DNA from: Rhodoferax sp.
GTDB lineage: Bacteria; Pseudomonadota; Gammaproteobacteria; Burkholderiales; Burkholderiaceae_C
Assembly: GCA_029866205.1 (NCBI GenBank)
Contig: JARWZT010000011.1
Coordinates: forward strand, 1-64,000
Reading direction: 5' to 3'
Length of the DNA stretch: 64,000 nucleotides
Shown: positions 10,057 to 18,952 of the stretch, piece after piece
Position numbering within the stretch: position 1 is the first letter of the stretch
How the letters are laid out: every line of letters starts with the position of its first letter
The notes under the pieces: generated by a model
What the model saw: only the letters and a program-made list of their open reading frames with translations
What the model was told of the DNA's origin: nothing
Databases searched by the model: none
Made by a program: the position numbers and the translations under genes

Positions 10057-10156
10057 CGCATTGTGGACATACTATGACTCGCCTTATTTGAATTTATTTA
10101 GTGACGGCTGAGTGATTTAACTGGCAATTTTTTGCAATCCAAAATATGGAATTTAT

Positions 10157-10930
10157 ATGAAGGTTGTTATTCTGGCCGGTGGTTTTGGAACGAGGATCAG
10201 TGAGGAATCCCATCTAAAACCAAAACCCATGATTGAAATCGGGGGCAGACCGATACTATGGCATATTATGAAAACCTATTCATTCTATGGATACAATGAT
10301 TTTATTATATGCTTGGGGTATAAGGGGTATCATATTAAGGAATACTTCGAGCATTATTTCCTGCATGAATCCGATGTCACATTCAATTTCGGTATGCAAA
10401 GCGAGAGGGTTATTCATGAGCACTCGGCTGAGCCATGGCGTGTGACTTTGGTGAATACCGGCCTGGAAACGATGACTGGTGGACGGGTAAAGAAGATCCA
10501 AAAATACGTGGGCAATGAGCCGTTCATGCTGACCTATGGTGACGGTGTCGCAGACGTTAATGTCAATGATCTCGTGTCATACCACCAAAAAAACAGAAAA
10601 CTCGCCACCGTAACTGCAATTCAACCTTCAGGAAGATTTGGTTCCCTGGATCTATCGCCTACCAACCAGGTGCTTGGTTTCGAAGAAAAACCAAAGGGGG
10701 ATGGTTCATGGATTAATGGTGGTTTTTTTGTCTTGGAACCTGGTGTTTTCGACTATATTGAAGGTGACCAGTCCGTGTTTGAAGAAGCACCACTTGAAAA
10801 CTTGGCCAAAAATGGGCAACTTACCGCGTTTAAGCATCAAAAATTCTGGCAACCAATGGACTCAATGCGTGATAAAAATAAACTGAATGAACTTTGGGAT
10901 GCCGGCAAAGCTCCTTGGAAGGTATGGTGA
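10157..10930 (+). CDS. rfbF: Glucose-1-phosphate cytidylyltransferase
   Basis: The protein has 257 residues, the usual length for RfbF/DdhA. It opens with MKVVILAGGFGTRISEES, the nucleotidyltransferase signature, followed by KPKPMIEIGGRPILWHIM. Other conserved blocks are LTYGDGVADVN (metal-binding DGVAD), FEEKPKGDGSWINGGFFV and the ending FWQPMDSMRDKNKLNELW, all characteristic of this family. It makes CDP-glucose from CTP and glucose-1-phosphate, the substrate of the dehydratase encoded next. The stop overlaps the start of rfbG, indicating coupled translation. A 100-base AT-rich gap separates it from the GT8 gene. Confidence 0.95.
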   Translation: MKVVILAGGFGTRISEESHLKPKPMIEIGGRPILWHIMKTYSFYGYNDFIICLGYKGYHIKEYFEHYFLHESDVTFNFGMQSERVIHEHSAEPWRVTLVNTGLETMTGGRVKKIQKYVGNEPFMLTYGDGVADVNVNDLVSYHQKNRKLATVTAIQPSGRFGSLDLSPTNQVLGFEEKPKGDGSWINGGFFVLEPGVFDYIEGDQSVFEEAPLENLAKNGQLTAFKHQKFWQPMDSMRDKNKLNELWDAGKAPWKVW

Positions 10931-12036
10931 AGAGTATTTTTAATAATGTCTATCACGGCAAACGTGTCCTGATCACGGGACACACGGGCTTTAAAGGAAC
11001 TTGGCTCACCACGTGGTTGTTACGGCTCAATGCCATTGTTGCTGGTATTTCAGACGGCATCCCTACAAAGCCTTCAATGTTCGAAGAATTGGCGCTGGGT
11101 GACCAAATTGAAAGTCACATATTTGACATTTGTGATTTGGAAAAAGTCATTGGTGTTGTAAATTCGTTCAAGCCTGATTTCGTTTTTCATTTGGCTGCGC
11201 AGTCCTTGGTGTCGGTCTCGCACAGGGAGCCCCTGCGAACTTTATCGACCAACGTCATTGGTACTGCAAATGTGCTCGAAGCATTGAGGCTTGTGAACCC
11301 CGAATGTGTCGCGGTGATTATCACCTCCGATAAGTGTTATGAAAATTTTGAATGGGTATGGGGATACAAAGAATCTGACCCGATGGGTGGTAAGGACGTT
11401 TACAGCGCTTCAAAAGGCGCAGCGGAGCTTGTCTTTCATGCCTACTATCACTCTTACTTCAAAAAGCCAGAGTCCCGCGTTCTGATCGCCTCTGGCCGCG
11501 CGGGTAACGTGATTGGCGGAGGTGACTGGGCCAAGGACCGCATCGTTGCGGACTGTGTGCGTAACTGGTCCAGTGGCAATTCGGTCGAAATTCGCAATCC
11601 CGCCTCAACCAGGCCCTGGCAGCATGTTTTGGAGCCCCTCAGTGGTTATCTTGGGCTGGGGGCTCAGTTATTTGCCGACCGCAAACTGAACGGTGAATCT
11701 TTTAACTTTGGTCCGAGAGCTGAGCAAAGCAAAAATGTCTCTGAGCTTATTCAGGATTTGAGCGTCTATTGGGAAAATTTAAAACCAGCGCATCCTTTTA
11801 CGTTAAATCCGGTCACTAGTTATGTCGAGGCTGGCTTATTGAAACTAAATTGTGATAAAGCTTTGCATACACTGAAGTGGCATGGAAATCTTGATTACTC
11901 TCAGTGCGTAAAGTTTACCAGTGAATGGTATGTTCATTTCTACCGAGGTTCAACAGATATGCATTCCTTCACCACCAATCAAATTGCTGAGTACGAAGTT
12001 ATCGCGAAAGATCGTAACCTATTATGGAGTCAGTGA
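10924..12036 (+). CDS. rfbG: CDP-glucose 4,6-dehydratase
   Basis: The start is ATG 10924, which overlaps the rfbF stop by 7 bases. A further-upstream in-frame ATG at 10894 would only add rfbF-overlapping residues. VLITGHTGFKGTWLTTWL is the Rossmann motif of the RfbG/DdhB subgroup. ITSDKCYEN and the catalytic YSASKGAAE (YxxxK) follow, then SGRAGNVIGGGDWAKDRIV and RPWQHVLEPLSGYL, all RfbG hallmarks. It converts CDP-glucose to CDP-4-dehydro-6-deoxyglucose with NAD. With rfbF it commits the island to a CDP-linked 6-deoxyhexose. The next two genes overlap in sequence, so the set is one operon. Confidence 0.95.
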   Translation: MVKSIFNNVYHGKRVLITGHTGFKGTWLTTWLLRLNAIVAGISDGIPTKPSMFEELALGDQIESHIFDICDLEKVIGVVNSFKPDFVFHLAAQSLVSVSHREPLRTLSTNVIGTANVLEALRLVNPECVAVIITSDKCYENFEWVWGYKESDPMGGKDVYSASKGAAELVFHAYYHSYFKKPESRVLIASGRAGNVIGGGDWAKDRIVADCVRNWSSGNSVEIRNPASTRPWQHVLEPLSGYLGLGAQLFADRKLNGESFNFGPRAEQSKNVSELIQDLSVYWENLKPAHPFTLNPVTSYVEAGLLKLNCDKALHTLKWHGNLDYSQCVKFTSEWYVHFYRGSTDMHSFTTNQIAEYEVIAKDRNLLWSQ

Positions 12037-12485
12037 TATGCCGTCCGACTGGAGTTAGGGTGACTCCCTTATTGAGAATTCCTCATCCAGATGGATTCAT
12101 CGGTCATGCAATGAAATCTCTCGATACTGGTTTTAGCGGATTCGGAGAGGCTTATTTCACTACAGTACACCATGGGCACACCAAGGGATGGAAGCGCCAT
12201 GAAAAGATGGTGTTGAATCTGGTGGTTGCAGTTGGAGATGTTACGTTTTATATTCACGATCAAAGCAACCATAAAACAGACTATATAACGATCGGCGATT
12301 CTAACTATTGCCGTCTCACTGTGCCTTCCGGTCTTTGTGTGGCTTTTGCCGGAGCCGGAGCTAATTTGAATATGGTTTTGAATATCGCTAGCATTCCTCA
12401 CGATCCTCAGGAGTCAACCACCTTTCCATTGGCATGCTTTCCAATGTCTGGAGATTTTTGTGAAAATATTGCTAACGGGTGCTAA
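12024..12485 (+). CDS. Cupin-fold sugar 3,5-epimerase-like protein (RmlC superfamily)
   Basis: This 153-residue protein has a single RmlC-like jelly-roll domain. GFGEAYFTTVHHGHTKGWKR and HEKMVLNLVVAVGDVTFYI form the strand with the conserved His and W-K-x-H-x-x-M, matching the dTDP-4-dehydrorhamnose 3,5-epimerase family in its shorter, divergent branch. The ATG lies inside the end of rfbG (13-base overlap), and the stop lies inside the next gene. By position it should act on CDP-4-keto-6-deoxyglucose rather than the dTDP sugar. Whether it epimerises C3, C5 or both cannot be told. The N-terminal substrate-loop residues of true RmlC are poorly matched, so a ketoisomerase-like activity is an alternative. 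Confidence 0.7.
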   Translation: MESVICRPTGVRVTPLLRIPHPDGFIGHAMKSLDTGFSGFGEAYFTTVHHGHTKGWKRHEKMVLNLVVAVGDVTFYIHDQSNHKTDYITIGDSNYCRLTVPSGLCVAFAGAGANLNMVLNIASIPHDPQESTTFPLACFPMSGDFCENIANGC

Positions 12486-13320
12486 TGGGCTGCTGGGGTC
12501 CGCGATCCGCACGGTGTCTTTGAACCGGGGGCATACTTGTGTTCCCTTGAACCGCGACAAGTATGACTGGAAAAAATCGTATGTGGACTCGGTCACACAC
12601 AACGATGCTGACGTTCTTATCCATGCGGCAGCCGACACAGACGTAGAGCGATGCGAGATTCATCCCGAGATTTGCTATCGCGACAATTATCTATTGAGTC
12701 AGCATGCTGCGATGCTTGCCGCTTCTACCAACAAGAAATTTGTATTCATTTCGAGTACAGGCGTATACGGATGTGAAAAGAGTACGCCGTACGCTGAATA
12801 TGACAGTGTCAATCCTACGACCCAACACCACAAAAGTAAGGTCTTGGCTGAGCATTCAATACAAAGGATATTGCCTCGTTCCTTGATTATTCGTGCTGGG
12901 TGGCTATTTGGCGTTGGTGAGAACGGGGCCAAGAATTTTATTGCGAATCGTATTGCGGAGGCGAAGAATTCGTCTTCTGGAATCATCAGCGCCAATAAGG
13001 ATCAGTTTGGCAATCCTTCCTACAATCTCGACATAGCGGAGCGAATTATCGAATTAATGGAGCTTGATTTTTTTGGAGTTTTTAATTGCACCAATGCTGG
13101 GGCTGCCAGCCGTTTCGAATATGTAAGAGAAATTGTTGCGCTAGCAAAAATTCCGGTTTCGGTGGTGGAGTCGAGTTCCCAGTCATTCAACCGAATTGCC
13201 CAAGTGTCCAACAACGAATCGGCAACCGATTGGCGGTCCCGCGCCATGGGGCTTGCCAGTCTTCCGGACTGGCGCCATAGTTTGGAGCGACACATCCTGA
13301 GTCTTTCCGCCTCAACCTGA
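12460..13320 (+). CDS. RmlD-like NAD(P)-dependent 4-ketosugar reductase
   Basis: The start is GTG 12460, giving MKILLTGANGLLGSAI, the Gly-rich Rossmann motif (GxxGxxG) at the exact N-terminus; no earlier start is reasonable. It overlaps the preceding cupin gene by 26 bases. HAAADTDVERCE is the RmlD-type H-A-A-A-x-T-x-V-D-x-x-E block, FISSTGVYG carries the catalytic Ser/Thr region, and FGNPSYNLDIAERIIELM matches the RmlD C-terminal G-x-P-T/S-x-x-x-D-x-A element. The YxxxK tyrosine is not clear: the Lys lies in HHKSKVLAEHS, without a Tyr four residues before it. It most likely reduces the 4-keto group of the CDP-6-deoxyhexulose made upstream, finishing the activated deoxysugar. Confidence 0.8.
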   Translation: MKILLTGANGLLGSAIRTVSLNRGHTCVPLNRDKYDWKKSYVDSVTHNDADVLIHAAADTDVERCEIHPEICYRDNYLLSQHAAMLAASTNKKFVFISSTGVYGCEKSTPYAEYDSVNPTTQHHKSKVLAEHSIQRILPRSLIIRAGWLFGVGENGAKNFIANRIAEAKNSSSGIISANKDQFGNPSYNLDIAERIIELMELDFFGVFNCTNAGAASRFEYVREIVALAKIPVSVVESSSQSFNRIAQVSNNESATDWRSRAMGLASLPDWRHSLERHILSLSAST

Positions 13321-13356
13321 TTTATGGCTTGAGTATTGATTTTTTAACCTATTCCA

Positions 13357-14205
13357 ATGATGAAGCGCGTCATCCAAGTCTATAAATCGCCGGTCGATTG
13401 GATCAACAGTCCACCTGGGCTGGGTGATTTTGTGCGGGGGATTGTGCATCTCTCTGAGCTTGTGGAGGGCTACGGTGTGGAGTTGCGAGTCGATGTGAGC
13501 CAGACCGATTTCTGCTCTTTAATTGTTCAGAACCCTGCCTATTTTCAATCAGGAGATCCGGCGCGCATCGCAGCAGCCGAAGAACATTTCGTTGATCACC
13601 AGGCCCTTGTTCAGCGACTCGATGCCTTTTCTAAGTCCGAAGAAGCAGATCTCTATATTTGTACCAATCTTGGCAGTTGGAACAGAACCAAGTTGTCGTC
13701 AGGTGGCCGTTTATTTGGCGCTCAGTTCTATAGTTTTGCAGAGACCGTTGAATGTGAGCTCAAGAGGGATCTTCCAGTGACGCAGTACGAGGTTCTCAGT
13801 TTGCGATGCGGCGACCGTTTTTATGGGGGAACATCAGTCCAATTGAAAACGGAACTTGACCCGCGTATTTGCAATATTTTAGAAAATGTAATTATTCCAA
13901 ACAGTCGGGCACCCATCGTGGTGACGAGCGACAATCATCTGGCGAAGCTTGATTTGGTTAAACGCTATGGATTTTTGGCACTCCCTCATCATTCCCAGCA
14001 TGGCGCATTTGGCAACGTGATGCCTGTCGCCATGGACTTGTGCATGCTTCGCGATTCCCGCTTCAATTACCACATTAACGCCTGGGCGACATGGTGGTCG
14101 GGGTTTTCTCACTACACGTCGCTTATATTTCGGATACCCAGCATGAATTTTCGTGCGCCAGCCTTTCTAAAGGAAGAAGTTGGCGCTGACGGTCAGATAA
14201 ATTAA
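13357..14205 (+). CDS. Unassigned protein resembling fucosyltransferase-like GT-B proteins
   Basis: The protein has 282 residues. SPPGLGDFVRGIVHLSELVE near residue 18 resembles the P-G-L-G-D-x-x-R-G N-terminal loop seen in uncharacterised O-fucosyltransferase/NodZ-like proteins. Further on, APIVVTSDNHLAK and a conserved-looking aromatic segment NYHINAWATWWSGFSHYTSL would fit the second half of such a fold. No HxRxTD motif is present (the corresponding region reads LSLRCGDRFYGG), so activity is doubtful. It follows the reductase by 36 bases and is the last plus-strand gene of the island. It converges with the two-domain transferase on the other strand, whose C-terminal half belongs to the same broad family. 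I do not recognise it firmly. Confidence 0.6.
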   Translation: MMKRVIQVYKSPVDWINSPPGLGDFVRGIVHLSELVEGYGVELRVDVSQTDFCSLIVQNPAYFQSGDPARIAAAEEHFVDHQALVQRLDAFSKSEEADLYICTNLGSWNRTKLSSGGRLFGAQFYSFAETVECELKRDLPVTQYEVLSLRCGDRFYGGTSVQLKTELDPRICNILENVIIPNSRAPIVVTSDNHLAKLDLVKRYGFLALPHHSQHGAFGNVMPVAMDLCMLRDSRFNYHINAWATWWSGFSHYTSLIFRIPSMNFRAPAFLKEEVGADGQIN

Positions 14206-14226
14206 GTGCTGGGTTTGATCTGAAAT

Positions 14227-17200
14227 CTATTGGCGTTTGTGGAGCGCTTGATTTCTGCCCCTGACGCTCTCTTTGCCCAGCATGAAAATGTAGCCGCCCG
14301 CCCAGTTCTTGAGGCTTGCGATAGCCAGTGATACGTTGGATTCGATGTTGCCAATGAAGTAGTCGCATCGTGTCGCAAGCAAGGCGTCAATGAGCACGTC
14401 GTCGCCGAGGTTGTGGGCATCTCCACCACTCATGTGAACCCCGGTAGCGGTACTGCTGCGAACGGCAGCGGTCGTCAGAACCCTGTCACCATACTCTGCG
14501 GTGAATGTGTTCAGCATTTGCTCTGAGTCGGTAAGTAAAAATATGCCGATGTTGGGATTCAGTTCCAGTATGCGCTGTAGATAGGGCGCATAAGTTGCAT
14601 TTGTTTCCAATAGGTGCGGCGATTCATGGATCTTGTCAGTGCCTCGCAGATGTACCGCGACCCAGTTTTTCCCTTTCATCCTCGTATTGAAGAATTTTTC
14701 TTCCTGGTTTCTTACGCGTTCAGTGGCTTTGAAGTATTTTTGAAATAATTCCGCATACAAGGTATTTTCATCTTTTCCGTAATAACTCGAGGTCGAATCG
14801 ATCCAGGGAATCAGGGAGTCTATGGTTGAATAGAAATCGCTGACAACTAATGTCTCTTCACGGGGCATCATTTGCTGAGCCGATAATCTTGATTGTGGAC
14901 CCTCCCATTTGTTCAGGTCCTCGTCTCTTAGATTAATGGCATTCCATTTGGATGGAAATATAGTCGCGGTGATGGGTACGTCGTTCAGTGACGAAAGCAG
15001 TTTCTCATCAAAATATCTGGAGTAGGCATTGCTCGTGGGGTCATTGTTAAAAAGACAGTTTTTTCCCCACAACACGATGGGCTCTCTTTGCGTCAATTCC
15101 GCCAGGAGAAATTGCGTCGCTACATGGTGCGCATCACTCCAAAAACCATATCCCCATGACTTGATCAGTAAGAACTTTCTTTCGTTGCGTTCCCGCTTCA
15201 GATTTTCACTCAGTCTAAAGTCTGGCGGTATGTCGTATTTTTCCCGTATTCTGGCTATCAGGTTCAAACCATTGGACTCAGCAGCATTTTCTTTCAGGGA
15301 TTCACGTACAAAAAATTCTGCTTGCGGATAATTTGCTTTTTGAAAGTTGAGCACCGCCTCTTCAAAGTTGCTGAGCTTCCCATGGCGTGGTGAATGGGCC
15401 GTGTCAACGAATGGGCTGGCGATGGGTGTAGCCGCTATTACTTCATGGGCTTCGTTATTGATCTCGGAAGTGCTTATACGGTCATATACCGCTTCCAGTC
15501 GTCTCGTAAATGACGCCCCAAAAAATGGATGACTTTTTAGCTTGTCCGTTGTCAGCCGGTCTTTGAATTTTTGTAAATGTTCCGGATTGCCCGCTAAATC
15601 GCTGGCTGTTTGAAAATATTGCTCAAAAGAGTCAGTTGCAAGTTCAGACATGTCCACCGACTCCAACAGACTGGCGGCCACGCGTGATGGAAAGGACTGG
15701 CCTCTGTAGGTGACTACCGGCAATCCCGAGAGTAAGGCGTCGGCAGCAGTCGTATGGGCGTTATAGGGCCATGTGTCGAGGAATAGATCGGCCACTCGGT
15801 ATCTTGCCAGATGGTCTTCGATCCGTGGGACCCTGCTGGCAAACACCAACCGCGTTGGGTCGATGCCTCGCGCTTCGGCTTCTCGCTTCAAGTTGTCATG
15901 TGTTGCCTGGTTGCGGGACATTAACCAAAACACGCTTCCCGGATGGGCATGCAGCAGTCGCATCCACACATCAAAAACCTTGGGATGGATTTTGTAGTCG
16001 TGGCTAAAGGCACAAAAAACAAAGCCTTCTGATGGAAGTCCGTACTGATCTCGCGACAAGGGGGTTGCGACTTCAATTCCAGATGCGATAGGCAAATAGC
16101 AGTAGTCTAGATACGCAGCCTTTTCGGTGTAATGCTGGGCGTGCTCTGGAGGTAATACGGTTCTGTCTGCAATAATATAATCATAGCAGTCAAGAGCCAT
16201 CGTTCCTGGATATCCAAGATAATTGACCTGAACCGGTGCGGCACGATGCATGAATATTTCAGAACGGGAATCTGTTGTATATCCCGCTAAATCTATTGCG
16301 ATGTCTACCTCTAATTCCCTGATTAACTTAGCTATTTCGCCGGCGGACATGCTTCTTGCCAAAATAAACTGATCTGAAGCGGCAACCAGCCGTGCCCTGA
16401 TACTGCTGTTGTCGTCCGCTCCGATTGAGATACAGATCACTTCATATCGGCTGCGATCATGATTTTCTATGACGCCAGCCATCAGATGCCCGACCGGGTG
16501 TTCGCGGAGGTCTGGAGATACGTACGCAATTTTCAGTCGCCTGTGGGTATACCGCTCGCCTTGCCATAGTGGCGTAAATCTCTTTGTAAATTGTGCTTTC
16601 GCGAAAATTTCCGCACACTTGAAATGATCGGCAGCGACATCAGAAAGAGCCATGTATCCCAGCGTCTTACAGGTCTTTTCGCCTAACTGAATCCCTTCAG
16701 TGATGCGTTTGACATCATTTTCTAATCCAGCCCAATTGCATATATGCATTCGCTCATAAGTCAACAATCCATATCCAAAGGAATAAGAGGGATTGATTTT
16801 CATCAATCGCTCAAACGCATCGATGGCTTCATTGATCATTCGGCATTCAGACAGAACGATTCCGTAATTAGCCAAGGCGTTGGAATTTTGCCCGTCGATG
16901 TCCAAAGCACGTTTGAATCTTGTGATGGATTCAACATGCCGCTGTGTATCGTGCAGTATGACGCCGCTGTTGATTAATGCGTCGACACTGTTGGAGTCTA
17001 TTTCCAGAGCGTGGTTGTAAGCGTCCAAGGCATCATTAACTTGTTGCAAGCTGTTGTGTACGCTGGCACGCATGAGCCACAAGGGGACAAAATTTGGATT
17101 TGATTCGGTCCCTGACACTGCATATTTCAGTGCCTCAGTACCTTGTTTGGCATTCAATGCTATCAGAGCCAAATAATAAAGTGCCACGCCGTTTGTTGGC

Positions 17201-17328
17201 GCGGCCATCAATATTTTTTTGAATCTATCTTCAGATTCTCTGAATTTTTCTTGATTATATAAATTCATAGCGTCGATCAGAGGATCGACTGCTTTTGCTT
17301 TATTTGGCACTATTTTTTTTGATTTCAT
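14227..17328 (-). CDS. TPR - O-GlcNAc-transferase-like (GT41) - fucosyltransferase-like fusion protein
   Basis: This 1,033-residue protein has three parts. Residues about 15-185 are TPR repeats. Residues about 262-615 are a GT41/SPINDLY catalytic region: IAYVSPDLREHPVGHLM matches the OGT YVSSDF-HPTSHLM block, CAFSHDYKIHPKVFDVW carries the equivalent of the UDP-binding Lys, and LDTWPYNAHTTAADALLSG (about 518-534) is the hallmark motif. Residues about 700-1,033 are a second glycosyltransferase-like domain with VHLRGTDK (892-899) and an ending like NodZ/FUT8-type enzymes. GT41 proteins put GlcNAc or related sugars on Ser/Thr of proteins. Beside the flagellins it is a strong candidate flagellin glycosyltransferase. 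Two catalytic domains in one chain suggest that it adds two successive sugars. No good ribosome site is visible at ATG 17328. Confidence 0.85.
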   Translation of the reverse strand: MKSKKIVPNKAKAVDPLIDAMNLYNQEKFRESEDRFKKILMAAPTNGVALYYLALIALNAKQGTEALKYAVSGTESNPNFVPLWLMRASVHNSLQQVNDALDAYNHALEIDSNSVDALINSGVILHDTQRHVESITRFKRALDIDGQNSNALANYGIVLSECRMINEAIDAFERLMKINPSYSFGYGLLTYERMHICNWAGLENDVKRITEGIQLGEKTCKTLGYMALSDVAADHFKCAEIFAKAQFTKRFTPLWQGERYTHRRLKIAYVSPDLREHPVGHLMAGVIENHDRSRYEVICISIGADDNSSIRARLVAASDQFILARSMSAGEIAKLIRELEVDIAIDLAGYTTDSRSEIFMHRAAPVQVNYLGYPGTMALDCYDYIIADRTVLPPEHAQHYTEKAAYLDYCYLPIASGIEVATPLSRDQYGLPSEGFVFCAFSHDYKIHPKVFDVWMRLLHAHPGSVFWLMSRNQATHDNLKREAEARGIDPTRLVFASRVPRIEDHLARYRVADLFLDTWPYNAHTTAADALLSGLPVVTYRGQSFPSRVAASLLESVDMSELATDSFEQYFQTASDLAGNPEHLQKFKDRLTTDKLKSHPFFGASFTRRLEAVYDRISTSEINNEAHEVIAATPIASPFVDTAHSPRHGKLSNFEEAVLNFQKANYPQAEFFVRESLKENAAESNGLNLIARIREKYDIPPDFRLSENLKRERNERKFLLIKSWGYGFWSDAHHVATQFLLAELTQREPIVLWGKNCLFNNDPTSNAYSRYFDEKLLSSLNDVPITATIFPSKWNAINLRDEDLNKWEGPQSRLSAQQMMPREETLVVSDFYSTIDSLIPWIDSTSSYYGKDENTLYAELFQKYFKATERVRNQEEKFFNTRMKGKNWVAVHLRGTDKIHESPHLLETNATYAPYLQRILELNPNIGIFLLTDSEQMLNTFTAEYGDRVLTTAAVRSSTATGVHMSGGDAHNLGDDVLIDALLATRCDYFIGNIESNVSLAIASLKNWAGGYIFMLGKESVRGRNQALHKRQ

Positions 17329-17608
17329 ATTGGATTCATAATCGAAGTGGCATCAATAATTTAAATCAAACGTCTTGAACCCATATTGATGTTTGGAAGA
17401 CCTCGATGTCTCAAGTTCCTGCTCGTCGCCTACCGTTGCGCTTTCGATAACGACGCTTTTGCAAATCACGGTGGAGTGGTCCTGGCCGCTCTGCCCGATT
17501 GATGTGGGTCTTCGTGAATCACAAGGTGTTTGTCCATTTGTGGATGAGTGGGCGAAAATAGGTGAGATGCCACCCTACCTAAAGCTGTAATTAGCATTCT
17601 TTCCGTCG
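17329..17608. other. Gap between the two-domain transferase and the cytidylyltransferase-reductase gene
   Basis: About 280 bases of mixed composition. A 65-codon plus-strand frame exists here, but it has no ribosome site and no recognisable family. The region should contain the promoter of the two-domain transferase; neither a sigma-54 nor a sigma-28 match is seen, so it may have housekeeping control. No hairpin terminator was spotted after the upstream gene. Confidence 0.35.
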
Positions 17609-18952
17609 TCATACCCGTACCACCATCCCGGTCATTTCCGACGCCAGCAGTTTGCAGGCCGTCAATGCGACTTCATAGGGATTGAGCAAGGTGTCGGCGG
17701 CCTCACCCGCAAAGTTATTTCTCCGCATGGCCGTATCGGTTCGTCCTGGAACCAGACAATTGACCCGTATCTCGGTCGGGGCCCATTCTTCCGCCAGTCC
17801 TTGTGTGAGATTCACAATTGCAGCCTTGCTGGCGGAGTAGGGCGTGTAATGCGATCGCCCACGCGTGTAGGACGAAGAAGAAAAGTTCAGCAACATGCCC
17901 TTGCTCTGCGCGAGTGCGGCGTGCGCTGCTTTGGCGATATGGATGGTTCCCATCAGGTTGACTTGCAGCAGTTGCGCAATTCCGCTGACGTCCTGGAGGT
18001 GCAGTTCTTGTTTCTCCAACTGCCCGACGGTATTGACGACATAGTCCAAGCCCCCCAGTTCCTTTTCGGCCCGTGCTACTGCCGACGTCACCTGTACGTA
18101 ATCACCAACATCGCACCCGCTGCTGCGTGACGCGATACTAACCTGGGCACCCGACTCCTGCAGCACTTGGGTGATGGCCCGGCCAATGCCGGCGTTTCCG
18201 CCAAACACCAAGGCGCGCCTCCCTCGAACGTCCAGGCCTTGTGTTTGTGGCAGCCATTGGTTTGCTCGGATGCGAAACAACTCGTCTGCCAAGACCATGT
18301 CCAGGTCTTCCGTGATTTTGATGTTCTCGCTGCTTCCCTTGACGATCCGCACACGGCCCATGGGATTGCATTCCATGTAAACGCCGCAGTCATCGGTAAA
18401 TTCCGTCAGACGGATGTCGCCAATTTCTTGGTACGCGCGCCACAAAGCATGGAAGTGAAAGCCCTGGGGCGTTTGCCCCCGGTAAATATGGTTTCTTTTG
18501 GGGATCGACTGGATAAATCCGTCGCGCTCCACGATGATCGTGTCGGCCGTTGGTATGGCTACATCGACAGCTTCAAATTGTTGAAGCGCTTGCACAACGT
18601 CGTGGACAATTTGTGCAGACAAAAAAGGACGTGCGGCTTCGTGAATCACAACACTCTTGGGTGGCGCGCTGCTCAAGTGCTTCATGGCCGCCCAAGTTGA
18701 TGCTTGTCGGCTGGTGCCGCCAATCACAAATTCTGCGCGCGGATGATCGGACAGCAGGTTTTTGGCCAGTGCCACGGCGTCTGCGGGAACCACTACGATG
18801 ATTCGTGCATCGGGGTCGTAGGAACTGAGGCAGCAGAAGCTGTGCTCAAGCAAGGATTTTCCGGCGACGCGTATAAATTGTTTCGGAGTGTCTTGGTTTA
18901 GTCGGACACCTTGGCCACCGGCCAAAAGAACAAAGGCGAGGCGGTCAGGCAT
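17609..18952 (-). CDS. Bifunctional IspD-like cytidylyltransferase / short-chain reductase (Bcs1-like, CDP-ribitol type)
   Basis: The start is ATG 18952 (MPDRLAFVLLAGGQG), overlapping the end of the LicD-like gene by 8 bases; longer frames upstream lie inside that gene. It has 447 residues. Residues 1-235 are IspD-like: LLAGGQGVRLNQDTPKQF, then HEAARPFLS and TEDLDMVLAD. Residues about 240-447 are a classical SDR: FGGNAGIGRAI, a YSASKAA catalytic YxxxK near 367 and the NCLVPGRTDT element. This order is that of Haemophilus Bcs1, which reduces ribulose-5-phosphate and makes CDP-ribitol; TarI/TarJ do the same as separate proteins. A true MEP-pathway IspD would not carry this SDR. Translational coupling to a LicD-like transferase supports a CDP-alditol product. 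The exact polyol is inferred. Confidence 0.8.
   Translation of the reverse strand: MPDRLAFVLLAGGQGVRLNQDTPKQFIRVAGKSLLEHSFCCLSSYDPDARIIVVVPADAVALAKNLLSDHPRAEFVIGGTSRQASTWAAMKHLSSAPPKSVVIHEAARPFLSAQIVHDVVQALQQFEAVDVAIPTADTIIVERDGFIQSIPKRNHIYRGQTPQGFHFHALWRAYQEIGDIRLTEFTDDCGVYMECNPMGRVRIVKGSSENIKITEDLDMVLADELFRIRANQWLPQTQGLDVRGRRALVFGGNAGIGRAITQVLQESGAQVSIASRSSGCDVGDYVQVTSAVARAEKELGGLDYVVNTVGQLEKQELHLQDVSGIAQLLQVNLMGTIHIAKAAHAALAQSKGMLLNFSSSSYTRGRSHYTPYSASKAAIVNLTQGLAEEWAPTEIRVNCLVPGRTDTAMRRNNFAGEAADTLLNPYEVALTACKLLASEMTGMVVRV

Noticed and set aside
17393-17590. A 65-codon plus-strand frame in the gap between glycan genes
   Set aside because: It has no ribosome site, no recognisable domain and ordinary stop-free length for the composition.
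17609-18952. Annotation of the cytidylyltransferase half as the essential MEP-pathway IspD
   Set aside because: The SDR fusion, the overlap with a LicD-like gene and the glycan context fit a CDP-alditol synthase. Housekeeping IspD is normally beside IspF, which is absent here.
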